From assembly GCA_002286715.1 (NCBI GenBank), contig NSJX01000008.1:25630-89629 (forward strand): 64,000 bases of DNA. The letters are read 5' to 3'. Every line of letters starts with the position of its first letter. Position 1 is the first letter of the stretch. Position numbers and translations under genes: made by a program. This DNA comes from Dentipellis sp. KUC8613 (Eukaryota > Basidiomycota > Agaricomycetes > Russulales > Hericiaceae). The notes under the pieces were generated by a model. That model ran no database searches. It was given only the letters and a program-made list of their open reading frames with translations, and was not told where the DNA came from. This document shows positions 34,958 to 47,325 of the stretch, one piece after another.

Positions 34958-37900
34958 TCAAGCACCAATATGCACAAACGTACACCAGCGTTCGACAGGC
35001 ACTCCCTTCGCCTGCAACGCCTTGACCGCCCGGTGCAACGCGACGGCAGAATCCTCCGAGCCGAGGTTATCTCCTATCATATGCTCATAGAACAGCTTGG
35101 CCAGCTCCGGCCCATCGCTATCCGACATCTCCCATAGGGTACCGACGACGCTCTTGAATCCACAGAACTGCAGCGCGCCGGCGAGACTGAGAATCTCGTC
35201 CACAGAGCCTCGCTTGTCGCCGGCCGCACTATGGCATGCAGCTAGAAACGCGAGTTCGGCGTTTGGAAGCTGCGCCTTTGCGATGGACATGAGGGGCAAA
35301 TTCCCGCCGTGCAGGACGAACGCGGACGTGAATGGCTCTGCGGGGCAGAGCGAGCCATGGCACGCGAAGTGGACCCATGGGTGATCTTGGAGGTCCCGAA
35401 GTACGAGTTCGGGAGTAGCGTCGGCCCGATCGCGCATGTCGACGCGTCGGTTGGGGCTCGCATCGAAGACATGTCGGATTTCACGGAATTCTTCTTTCAC
35501 CTAAGATCATTCGATGATCAGCCGGAAGCTCAACCTGTGAAACATTGATTGGGTGTCACCTGGGGAAGACTGTTCGACTGCCCTACAGCCAGAAGTCGAG
35601 GACTTCTCCTCGAAGACTTGATGTCCTTAGGTTTGGCCCGCGCGGCGATGAGAGTAGACAGCGTCGACGCATACGATGAGATGTAAATGTCGGAAAGGTT
35701 CTGCTTTCCTTCTTCGTAAGGCCCGGCGGCATGGAGCGGCAACAGACCTAAAGTACCAGTGGGACACCACCAGATATGGGACTGATCCTTGACGCCAGAC
35801 TTGCGGAGGAAATCGACGACCGGCTTGCAGATGTTCGTCCACAGAATGCGCAATATCGGGAGCATCTCGGCGACTTTGGGAGCGACACGCGTACCACGAT
35901 CTGCAGACGGAGCGGGGCTTGCACGGTTTTGCGTCACGAGAACATTGAGCCGGTTCGACAACTTGGAAATGGTGTCCTGGAGCTTGGAAGACAGGTCGAC
36001 GGATGCAGGAGCGAGACCTTTCCGCAAGATTATAGCATCGGAGCGATGAGAGTCGACGTTGACGATGATGACCGGGCCCTTCGCGGCAGCCTGCTGCAGG
36101 TAAGAGTACGGCTCGGGTCTGAGGAAGTCCTCGAACCCCTTGATGGCTCGAACTTTCTCCACGTCCTTTGCGAAGTCTTCGGACAGTATCCTCTGACCCG
36201 TCAACGCATAGTCTAGTCCCGTTTCTGTGGTCGAGTTGGACTGAGTAGGAACAGAACCCTGGAGATCTTGAATACGAGAGAATGCGAAGCCGCTCAAACC
36301 CTCCATGTTATAGAGAATCCGGTCAGCTAGCTCCGGGTCAGCGGACCTCAAGGCGGCGATGTTGGTAGGAGGCCTGTACCCGCGGAGCGCGGACCACATC
36401 CGCGCGCGACCATGTTCGAGCACTTCCACCGCCTTCTCCAGATCACCGATCTCGACAAGATACGAGGCCGCAGACGACGGAAGCTCGTAGACTCCGCTCT
36501 GAGCGAGGAACTCGCGCTTCCACTCTACGCTCGGGCGGACGACGAGACACTCGTTGACTAGTTTCAGCGCCTCGAGGTACGCGCCATGCGTAGACTGATG
36601 CTTGATTAGCCGTGCATACGCAGCCCACGACAGCGCGGCCTCCAGACGGTCCTGAGGCGGAGAGGCAGTGTGCTGGGTCGCCAGCTCGAACAGACGCAAG
36701 GCCCAGTCCTGACTCTCGGGCCGAGAGTCTAGCGTGTAGATGTTGCCGAGGATCCACGTGTACCGCGCCATCGCGGGACGACCACTATAGCTCCCGAGAG
36801 TTCTCTCACATTCCGCCTTGTAGGAGAGTAGCTCTGAGAGATCATTGGCGTTGGGCTTGCGCTCGTATCGGCGGAACAACTTGACCAAGAGGTTATACAT
36901 GACTGCAACCCGGTTCGGGTTGGTGGCAATGACGAGGCTGAGGCTTTCCCTCACCAGCGGGATCGCCTCATCCAAGTCCTCGACCTGGTTCTTCCGGGTC
37001 CATCGCGTATCAAGGGAGTTAGAGAGCTGTTCCAAAGCCAAGTTGCGGTCTTCGTGGCCCGCAGGACAGAGCTTCAGCCCTTCACGAGCGGTCTCAACCG
37101 ACTCGTCGATGGTGTCGAGTCCGAGATTGGAGGATGCAACCCGCAGCGCTTCAGAGAGTACGCGCAATCCTTTCTGCTTCTCAAGATGAGGAGGATACAC
37201 CTTGACTGCGTCACGAGCAAGCGTGATGGCTTCCTGCAGGATCTCCGGACGCTTGACCTGAACGAAGAGCTGTCGGAGGTTCCCAGCCAGACCGACCAAA
37301 GGTTCGGCGGTATCAGGGTGGCCTGAAGGCCGAAGGCTGAGAGCTTCGCGATAAGCTCTGGTGGACTCCTCCAGATCCTCGACACGCCCAACGAGACCAT
37401 AGTAGATCGAGAGATCGAACGCGAAGTCGCGCACGGTCACAAAACGACGAGGATTGTCCGAGGAGACCTGGTTCAAGGCCGCGCGATGGACCTGCAGCAC
37501 GGACTGCAGATCGGTGAGGGAGCCGGTACGGAAAGCATGGGCCCGTTGCTGAGGCAAGTATACGTCGAAGAGGTAGTGCTGGGAAGAGTTCGGGGACGAT
37601 GAGTTGACGAGGAGCCCACCAAAACCGGCAAAGGCTGCAGAAAGGAAGTCCAATGGGTTCGACTGCGTCTTGGGAAACATGCTGGGCGCATGTGTGACAT
37701 TGTTGACGGCGCTGGACGGGCGAGGGGGAGGTCTCGTCGACGACGAGCGGGGAGGGACCTGCTCGACCGAGTTACGAACCCGATATTCTTGAGCGTGCTG
37801 CAAGAAGAAAAGATCAGCATATCTATCCCAAAGTCTGTAAATGCAAGATGTTCTCACCGGGGAAGGTGATAAACTCGAGGATCGGTTAGTAGAATACCGA

Positions 37901-38271
37901 GAACGACTGCTCCGCGAAGACTGAGGAATAACCACAGCAGATCGGGTGTCAGTATACAGATATATAGAGAAGTGATAGTAAATACAGACGTTACGAGGGG
38001 CGCGGCGATCTGATCCATGCATATATCCATAGCTGTAGTCATCGTCGTCATCATCGGCGATGAACACGGCAGTCTGCCTCACAGGTCCTGTGAAAAGTTG
38101 AGACAAAAATGGAGGTCGCCGGTGCTCGAGGCTACTCACTGTTGTAGTACGAATACATTGCCAGACAAAGATTGGGTCAGATTTGGGATTTGGGAGGACA
38201 GGCGACAAGGTGGGAGACACGCTGGCGTGAATCCCCAAGCGAGGTTGAAATACTCGATCACTTTCGAACAA
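34958..38271 (-). CDS. TPR-CHAT protein (caspase-like HetF-associated domain), paralogue 1
   Basis: The last exon (34958-35500) joins across a GT-AG intron (35501-35559) to a long exon running up to about 37.8 kb; one or two further exons lie upstream. The middle is a series of tetratricopeptide-like helical repeats (for example LEESTRAYREALSLRPSGHP, LDEAIPLVRESLSL). The C-terminal CHAT domain has WVHFACHG (catalytic His) and LAFLAACHSAAGD (catalytic Cys), followed by LSLAGALQFCGFKSVVGTLW. CHAT domains are clan CD cysteine proteases related to caspases and separase; TPR-CHAT proteins act in bacterial defence and cell death. The fungal role is unknown. An in-frame intron near 37.80-37.86 kb likely removes a stretch that also happens to read through. 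The N-terminus (Met at 38271 or a downstream Met) is uncertain. Confidence 0.85.
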
Positions 38272-40429
38272 CGACTCCGCGAGCTAGACAGCTGGGAGCT
38301 GCCACAGCATGGAAGCGTGCACAGAGTCAGCACGAAGTGAAGGGCTGGCATAGCTCCAATAGGACGCATGGAAGCTTTCGAACCAACATGAGGTCAAGGG
38401 CTGGTATAGCGTAAAACGCAGCGGCTTTGGTGCCTACAAGTTGGACGTTCTTTAATAGGCATGCCATCGACATTGCTTGGGCCATTCGTCAGCACGACCA
38501 GACAGGCGGTTCGCCTGGCTGGGATTCTAGATTCCATATCGGTAGAACATCTTGCAGCAAGGTGTGAAGGAGCTGGATCACGAAGATGAACGTGTTACGC
38601 AAACCCCAGGCGCGCATGCGATAACGCAGATCTATAATATACTTTACACGTTCACAGATCTGGCGATGAATCGATGAGACGCATAGCCCAGAAGTCTGCT
38701 GGATTGCGGTGCGATAGTGTCCATGAGTCGAAGGTGGCACCGATACGGTCGTGGAAATGAACGGAACACGGAATTCTGATTTAGCGATAACGCGAAACGC
38801 CTCTGCGAGAAGGCCTTGAGGATATATGCAGTGAGGTGCTGTACGAAGTCCGTATCAGTATAGGTGCAAACGAACATGGACTGCGTCAACACCGCTATCT
38901 GCAGCGGTCATACAAAGAGCCGTGTTGTAATTGGCCTCTCGTCACCGACTGCTCACTAGAGTTTGAAGCAATCTGAGCCACGCTCCACGATGGGCAGGGA
39001 CAACGCGCTCGATGGTATATCTGCTTGTATGTACACAATCCATGCATGAGCAGGTAGATTGTCGAGAGCAGGACTAATACTCACCTGCTAGTTGCTGTCG
39101 AAGGTGGCAGTCTGAACGACACGCGCGGATAGCCAGAAAGTGAAGAACGTGTCACCCCAAGCCAGATCAGCCAGGCTCAAGCCCTCGAACGTCATTAGCT
39201 GGTAGAATCCAAGATGCTTGTGCGTGTATCGATGGATAGATGTGTTTGACAGAACTTCATAAGGTCCGAATTGCACGCGTACAAGACCAAGGTGTCGCCG
39301 AGATGCCGCGACCATGCAGACAGTGAAGCCACGCAGGCGGAGGTTACAGAGGCGGAGCCTGCGACAATGGGATTGCGGGCGCTGAGTAATTACCACTCAA
39401 CGGCCAGGCATAATGGCCGGGTTAGACGATTTGAGATCGAGGACCCCTCAGCCATCAAATTTATCGCAGAATCATGAACACGGTGAGCAAAGAAAGACGA
39501 AGTGAATTCCGAGCCTGGAGGAGCTTTCTCGATTTCAAGAAGACCTGCTCAACAACGAACTTCGTGTTCACCACGACACTGTTACATCGTCAGAGAGTCT
39601 TTGACAAGACTCGAGTTCGCGATTATGCCCTCCGAAAAAAACATGAGGCAACGCGTCGGTTCGAGTGAAGGGTTCCAAGCGGCTGTGATGCACGCAAGCA
39701 GCGGCCGCCTTGATGTGAGCAAACGAGCCTCCTTTTGAGCGCATGAGGACTAGGAGAATACAAGCTATCCAGAAACTTCCAGCTGTGGAAGCAACTACGG
39801 CAGCCCGCAGAGACCAAGTATCTTCCTGTCACGTCATGTTGAGCACTAGTGCGCTGCATGGGGAACGCAAGATGTGGGTAAGATTGGGCCGCACAGAATA
39901 CGATGATGAGAGGAGCATTGAATTCTCCCAAGGACGATATACTGGCCATCAATCATTGAGATGTTAGAGAAGAATGACTAAAAGTGAATTATGTTACGCA
40001 CCTTTCCACTTTCTGCTCAAGAATCCCGAGACATGGACAGCGGCTCGACAATTTCGAGCGCGTTTCAAGCCAAGAGATGAAGCTCTCAAACGAGAGTCTC
40101 TTGAGTCGAGTATAACATCTTGAGAGAGAGAGAAAGCAGGTGAAGGAAGCGCGGCGCTCTACAAGAGAAGCAGTAGCAGAGGCTAGATGATGGGATGTTG
40201 AAGACGTGCCGTGAAGCTGTTACGACGGCACCTCGTGGCTAAAGCCAAGAAATACGGGACCATGTGCGTAAGAGGAGACGAGGCGGGATGATACGCGCAG
40301 GAGCATCGGGATGAAAAGAAACATTCGCAGAAGACGAGATGGACGAAGGCTTGCAAGGCTCGGTGCTGCAGATCGTAACGGATCGTGATGCGTGACATGT
40401 GATGCGTGACCCTGCTTCAAAGCACGATA
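38272..40429. other. intergenic or decayed sequence
   Basis: Only short frames on both strands, none with a domain. It may contain further decayed relatives of the duplicated block that follows, but I could not align any with confidence. Confidence 0.35.
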
Positions 40430-42760
40430 CCAAGTAGACAATTGAAGTGCGTACCTTCAGCATTATCTCTTCTCTCGAACGCGGCGTACGGGTCTGTGAA
40501 GGTATACAGGAGCGCACTGTGAGTCACCTCCAACACTGAATCAGATACGCAGTTCTCAGTCTTTAGCGACGTCCCCAATTGATGAACACCCTACCGGACC
40601 TACTACCGAGCGCAGTGAGCGACCCTAGCTCTCTCTCGCTGCAAAATGGACAAGATCTACTGTCTACATCTATCTCTACAGGCAGTCTTCTCTGTATGCC
40701 CCTCTTGGCTGCCTCCTCGATGATCATATCCGGACCGACATCGACGGGATAGAGCTTGATGCAAGACGATGTCTTCATTCCGGATGCAGATGGCCTGGCG
40801 TGCTTCATTGTAGAAGCAGCGGCTTCTATTCGACTTCGTTGGATGAGGTCGTAAGGATTTCGGTTTCACGAGCTGTCAGCAAGTAACAGAAGGTGCGTGC
40901 GCTGCCCGTCGATCGCGCTATCTTGTTGCTGAAGCTTTTTCTGTCGCATTACACAGAATCGCCTTCGCATCGCATTCAAGTCAAAGAGTATCCTGTTAGA
41001 CCTCACCCTACATCCGCATCTCGTGCCTGCATGCTCCTGCTCAACCGCACTCGATGCGCCATCCGCCGCGGCCTGGCTGTTGCGAGCGGTCGGGTTTGTG
41101 AACCGCGCACGAGAATTCGCTGGCTAGAATGACTAGTACGATCAATTGTCCTGTTGCGCGCGACTGGCACGGCCTATGATGTATGTAATCGTGTTCACTC
41201 TTCCCTTTCACTGGGATTGATCATTATCCAGTTGTGCCCAGTTGCGTCGGCTCCTTCCTCAGCTGTGCTTTGCGTTTATAATTGTCTCTGTCTGTCGTCA
41301 TCACCCTGGTTTTTCAATCATCCGATGTGCTTCTCGAGTCGGGTGCGTCCTCAAACCTGTCGCTTCACTATGGGACCATCCTATTCACGGCGGCAGAAGC
41401 TTGTTCAGCGAACCTCTGGCCACTCAGAAGTTGGATCTGTCAAGTCTGTGGCTGGAACTGGCACCGCTGCGGTATAACGGGCTCGTGTTACATGCAAAGG
41501 CTGCTTCTCTGCACCAATATGGTCGTCTACTCGGCGTGCTCCATCACAATTGCACTGCTCGTAGGCCCGGGCGGGCGTCGTTAGTTTGTCGATATCGCTT
41601 TTGCAATCTGGTGCTACGTTACCTCGTTCAAGGCACTCTTGGGAGTCTCATGTGCGAACACGCTGCCAGGAATTCTCGCAGCTGTCTGGACCGAGATCGC
41701 TATCGCTGCATCAACGTCCCGGCTTTTCTCTCGACCTCATTTCCCCGCAACTCTATACGTTTCAGTGCTGTCGCTCAATCCTGAGGCGCCTAACTGAGGC
41801 GTGTGCATCGGACCTGCTCGTCGCCCTCGTCGTGCATCCACAATGCCGTTGGATCTGTCCATTGCGACCCTCTGCACGAACTATGCCCTTGCTCGACGTC
41901 TCGGTGGTCCTGTTATCACGCAACACAGATCTTGTTTCTGGTCTTCGTCAATGCGCGACTCGCCTTCTCGCGCCAGTCCAATCCAGCAGCCCGCAAAACA
42001 TGTCGATGGACGACACTCGCGAAGCTCTGGGAATCGAAGTCCATACGTTCGCCGTGACACGTTGATCAACTTCGTTGCAGCGCGTTGCTTCTCGGCGGCC
42101 TCCGGTCGGGCTAGAGACTTTGCGCTTGACGCTGGTGCTCACGTGCGTGTTCGAGACCAGGACGAGAAGCACGACGGTGGTCGAAGTGTACCCGTTGCGA
42201 CCGCGCTCGCATTTCTGTCGGCGGAGCTAGCTCAAGTGAGGCAGAGTCCTCGGAGAGCCTCCTTTGCCGCATGCGCGCATGTAACGAGGATCTGGGCTTG
42301 GGCCGTACGAAAATAGAAGGATATGCACACCCTCCGCGATCTGGTGAGCTTCGCTCGTTTGTTGCTGCGTCCCTCTATTGACCTTTCAATTCAGACTGTG
42401 GTCTCCCATAGTACCCCCTGCCCCCTGCTCTCCGCTACCTGCCGTGTGAGTATACGCGAGCTGTATGATTTGAGTCTATTACTAGGACTCAAGTCTCTCC
42501 TTTTGCTTGCGCGAATGGATCAGCGTGTTCTGTCCGAGCGGCTGCTGGCCAGTACCTCGTCTGACGAGGAGCTATGGATGTCGGTTCGACAAAAAGGTGC
42601 GTGACGCTCGATAGCCATGCATTGTAGCTGCTGACGCTTTTTCCGTATTGTAATGCTGCGATCGCCATCGCGCTCAAGTTGATTCTCGCATCCTACCAGA
42701 TTGTGACTCACCTCTCTCGTACCTTCATGGTCTCACAGCTCAATTTGATGTGTCATCCGC
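40430..42760. pseudogene. duplicated, decayed gene block, copy A
   Basis: This aligns with 44790-46830 by ordered anchors: GTGCGTGCGCTGCCCGTCGATCG (40891-40914 against 44990-45014), AGCGGTCGGGTTT (about 41085 against 45176), TGATGTATG(T/C)AATCGTGTT (about 41177 against 45269) and CGACAAAAAGGTGCGTG (about 42588 against 46722). Exon-like pieces with donor sites exist on both strands, for example minus SDSVLEVTHSALLYTFTDP before a GTACGC donor near 40455, and plus MDQRVLSERLL at 42515. No complete gene can be assembled. Confidence 0.6.
42515..42596 (+). pseudogene. exon-like segment in copy A
   Basis: Reads MDQRVLSERLLASTSSDEEL...RQK and then a GTGCGT donor. The equivalent exon in copy B (from about 46636) reads MDQCVML and stops, showing that copy B at least is dead. 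Confidence 0.4.
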
Positions 42761-44199
42761 CTCGGTTTGGCCGTCGCGAGCGGTCATGTTGCTCAAGCTT
42801 ATTTGAGGTCTCGCTGGCCAGACTTGAACTGCGTCAATTGACCTTTCACTGCGCACCAATATGCAATCGCGTTCGCTACAAATATGCTGGAGCGCATCGT
42901 CTTACCCCTGGCTTGTGGGCTCCCCCTCCTGTTCTTTTCTTCTGCTTCATTACGGGCCTTAGTATCGCACAGGCCTCTGAGTTACTCTGCGCCCCCGAGT
43001 TCATCACTTCCATTTGCGACCTCTTCCGCACACGACAACCTATTCTTGCCCAGCAGACGTTGAGGATGCCTGCAGCAACAGGATTTCATTTTCACGGGAA
43101 ATACGAGACCTATGATCAAGATCATGGTTGATATTGGGCGACAGTTTTACAGGCTCGTATCTCGAGAGGAATTGCAACTTCTCTACAGCACTGATCAATA
43201 TGGTATGCCCCGTCTGCTTTTGCTTGCTCCGGAGCCATTCCGCCTCTATCTGAGTCCACGAGTCCAGGTGGAGTCCCGGGCCGTCAGTGTTGTCGCCATC
43301 TCGCACTCAAAACTGGCCTCCTCTCGACTTCGGCTCACTTCGCAAGATTCATTCTGCAAACACATTGCTAGGATTTTTCGGAGCCTTTTCGATCGGGTCT
43401 GCCCCGCTGTGTCGACTGTCTCCCTATTGTATCCTTGGTCTTAGTTCATGATGCTATACATCTCGACACCATAGTCTCATGGTGTCTGATCATAGTCTCG
43501 GATGTCAAACATCTTGTTGCGCTCAGCGTATACGACCGGCCTTGCAAGTCGCACATCGGCTACGTCTCGAAACTTCCAGTGGAAGCTTCAGCGCCAATCT
43601 TGTCTTCGTATGACGGCGTTTCAGTGGTACTGTTCAGACGCCCTTACGGACCCTATCTATGTGCAGTATATCAGCGCGCCACCCGTCCTTCAAGCTTCAA
43701 CAATAACGACTCAGAAATGCAACAGTCCAGCACGCAGGGCGTCGACGACATTCGCGACACGTTGGCCGCGACGCTCGGCTTTGTCGCAGTGCGCTTATCG
43801 CTAATCGCCGGTTGAATGGAGAGTTCTAATCTCGCGTGGAGTTGGTGGACGTGCATACACGAGAGCTGGGGTACTCGGAAGATGAGAGCTTCGAAGCGTC
43901 GGCGCCGCATCCAGAGCGAGGGCCTGGCAAGCTTGGGCCCCACGAAAATAGAACATGATGTGCACGCGCATCCAGCGCCTCCGCAATGAGTTGCAGCCAC
44001 CGTTAGCTCTCAGCTTCGTGTCCGAACGCAATTTGGCGAGCTTTACCTGCTCGTTGCAGGCATTGACCTTGGAACTCAGGCTTGGTTGTGGTCTCCGGTC
44101 GCGTCTTGTCAATGTCCCGAGCTGTTGACCGCCTCGTTTGCATTGCATCGTGACTATTACTCCAGAAGCGAACAATCTACCCGTTTTCTGTAGAGAATC
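42761..44199. other. mixed decayed sequence between the duplicated blocks
   Basis: A stretch at about 43870-43965 repeats, on the same strand, the GAGGGCCTGG...GGGC(C/T)...CGAAAATAGAA block that ends near 42316 in copy A and near 46392 in copy B. A minus frame at 43040-43306 (SWTQIEAEWLRSKQKQTGH) looks protein-like but has no supported gene around it. Confidence 0.4.
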
Positions 44200-44700
44200 C
44201 TCGTGGCTATATGCGAGAGTGGTCTAGACTTGGTCGACCCCTCGAAATTCAGTACGAAGACACACCAAAGCGGAAGGGAATGCGTCTGCATCGGGACGGC
44301 GCGCGTGTTTTTCGTGTTCGCGATGACCATCTCCGCATCGATGCCGACAGGATTTATGAACCCGACGCAAGACGATCCTCACGCCGGATGCGAACAATCT
44401 GAACACGGCCGCCTCTATCGCCCTTCGTTGTGTTAGGTGCCATAGATCACAAGCTACGGTAACAAGAGGTGCGTGCGTGGCCCGTCGATCATATCTTCTT
44501 GCTGCTGATGCTTTTTTTGTGCGTGACACAGTCCTTCCGAGCACGATACCAAGCAAACAAATGTGCTTACCTCCAACATTATCCCTTTTTCGAGTGAAGC
44601 ATATGATGTTGTGGAGGCATTCAGGAGCGCATGGTGAGTCCTCTCCAATGTTGAATCAGTATCCCTTAGCTCAATGATATCCCTCATCTACAGACTTCCT
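44200..44700. pseudogene. duplicated, decayed gene block, partial copy C
   Basis: It shares GATGACCATCTCCGCATCGA and CCCGACGCAAGACGATCCTC with copy B (44823-44885), and GAGCACGATACCAAG...AGGAGCGCA with copy A (about 40419-40518). A minus exon TDSTLERTHHALLNASTTSY ahead of a GTAAGC donor corresponds to SDSVLEVTHSALLYTFTDP in copy A. Confidence 0.55.
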
Positions 44701-44789
44701 GCCCAGCACACCCCTGCTCTCAGCGACCATCGCTGCCCATCACTCCAGAACACCTAGGATCTCTTGTCTCCATCCCTTTTACCGGGCTG

Positions 44790-46830
44790 TTCTCGCTGTC
44801 CGCCTCGCTAGGCCGCGTACATAGGATGACCATCTCCGTATCGACGTCGACAGGATTGAACCCGACGCAAGACGATCCTCACGCCGGGCGGCAACGGTTT
44901 GGTGCGCTTCGCTGAAGAAGTTGTTGCTGTGATTTGACTTTGCTGGACGAGTTGTCATGGCTTTTGGTTCCATGGGCTACAGCAGCCAAACGTGCGTGCG
45001 CTGCCCGTCGATCGGACTTTCTTGCTGCTGATGCTTTCTGTTGCTTTACACAGTGTCGCCGTCGCGTTCCAGTTGGCATATCTTATTAAAATTCATCCCA
45101 TATTCCGCGTCTCGTGCATGCACGCTCCTGCTTGACCAACTTTGATACGCCACCCGCCGTGGTCTGGCTGCCGCAAGCGGTCGGGTTTCCGAAACCCGCA
45201 TGAGATCTCGCCGGGCAGAACATGACTGGGAAGAACGATTGCTCTGTTACGTGTAGCTGGCACGGCGCATGATGTATGCAATCGTGTTTACTCTCCACTT
45301 CCACTATGACAGATCATTCTGCAGATGTCGCTAGTCGTGTCAGCTTCATTCCTTGCCCGTCGTCATCACCCAGGCTTTCGAGTCTTCTGATGCACTTGTC
45401 AAATCGGCGCGTCCTCGAGCCCGTCGCTTACTATGAGATTGTCCTACTCACGGCAGCAGACTCTGGTTCAACAAACATCTGGCCACTCGGGGGCAGGTTC
45501 TGACGAATGTGAGCCTGTCAAGTCTGTGGCTAGAGCCGGCGTCATTGCGGCAGGCAGGCTCGCATTCCATGCAAAGGCTGCTGTGTCTCTGCAGCAAGAT
45601 AGTGTACTCGGCCTGCTCCATCAGCAATGTACCACGTTTCCTCGGTTTCACGGGTCTGGGCGGGGAGTCTTATATGAGTTCGTCAATATTGCCGGTGTGA
45701 TCTCGCGCTCCGTCTTTTTCTCGCTGAAGTCACACTCTCGCAAGGCTTACGCCTCAAGCTCGAAATTCCCGTGACTCTCTGGATCCAGTCTCCTGTGCTG
45801 CGTTGTTGTTTTTCATTGTACTCTCGAAACGACCTGCTTTCTCCTTGGCGTCAAACGTCCCAGCACGGCTATTATACGACGAGGTGCACAGCTTGGTTTC
45901 TGTGCATCAGACCTGCTTGTCGCAGCGTATGTAACCGGCCCCGCGACTCGTATGTCCGGCACCCCGTCAGGTCTTCCCTTGCGCCTATCAACATGGAGTT
46001 TGCGTCTGCCTGGCGCCTCGACGGACCTGTAAACACACCTACATGAATCATCTCCCCAGACATTCGCCTACCGACTCACGCGCAAAAGTACAGTACGCAA
46101 GATGTCGGAATGCATCTCAGAGCGGAGATAACATGTTCGCTGCAACACAACAACTTCGTCGCAGCGCGCAGCTCCTGTGGTCTGGCTAGCACTGGAGACT
46201 TGCCCTTGACGCCAGCGCTCACGCGTATGCAGAGCCAGCACGAGAAGAGCCAGCACACGACAGTGGTCAAAGTGTGCCCGTCGCGACCACGTTCAGATCC
46301 CTGCGAATGGGCCCCGGCCAAGCGCAGTGCTCCTGGAGGGTTTCCGCCGCCGCATACGGAGCGAGGGCCTGGGCTTGTCTGTACGAAGATAGAGACACGT
46401 ATGGACGGATGACAATCCCTGAGCAACCTCGGAAATTCTTCGCGTGCCACTGAGCTGGTGCAAATTGCTCTCCATTTCCAATCGCGGTCTGGTGAGCTCC
46501 ACTCGTCTGTTGCTGCATTCATCTACTGACCTTTCAACTCAGGCTGTGGCCTCCCCTAGTAATCCTCGCTCCCCGCACCAGCTCTACGATTCGAGTCTGG
46601 TACTAAGGCTCAATTTTCTCCTTATACTTCTGCGAATGGATCAGTGTGTCATGTTATAGAAGCGGCTGCTTCTAGCTAGTCAAGGCTTTGTCTGGCGAGA
46701 TGCTGTGGAATTCGGCTCGACAAAAAGGTGCGTGGTGCTCGATAGTCATGTATCGTCGCTGCTGACACTTCCGCGCATTACAGCGGCGCCGTCGGCATCA
46801 CATTTACTTTGACTCCCGCAACCTGCCAGA
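44790..46830. pseudogene. duplicated, decayed gene block, copy B
   Basis: Direct-repeat partner of copy A, offset by about 4.1 kb, with the same anchors in the same order. It has premature stops relative to copy A and many small indels, so no functional gene is expected. Confidence 0.6.
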
Positions 46831-47325
46831 TTGTACCTCATATCCCGCACCCCGTCTTTTCCCATTCTCATTCCACCAAGCGTCGTCGGAAGCCGTAGCG
46901 GGATCCTCAGGCCCATCTCTTCATCCTCACGGCGAATGGGGCTTGCTTCGAGTTCAGCAGTTTGCACGAAATCTTCAATAGCGCGTGGTCTGTGATATCG
47001 GTTCTGTAGTATGCGATTGTGGTCGAGCCCAGGCTCTTGTCGTTCAGCGGCGTATGACGGGTCCGTGCTTCAACTATTTGTAGTGTATATGAATGCGAGG
47101 AACATCTTGTAGACAAGTAGATTATATATGAGAGGCACGATTATCGCGAATATCGAGCATCTAAATATATGTTCGCGGCGGTGCACGACTGGTTGTGCGA
47201 AAGTGCAACCTGTCATGAGCCTCCTGTACTCGTACACGAGGCGATGTCGCGCAACGCCTTGTCCTACGTCCACCAACTACCTCACCCACACAACACGACC
47301 GGAGAATCAGCAATTATCAGCAAGA
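46831..47325. other. upstream region of the NLR gene
   Basis: No coding frame with support. This probably holds the promoter and leader of the NACHT-WD40 gene. Confidence 0.4.

Noticed and set aside
40563..40808. 81-aa minus frame (KHARPSASGMKTSSCIKLYP...) as an independent gene
   Set aside because: The corresponding parts of copies B and C are interrupted by stops, so it is best read as part of a decaying duplicated block.
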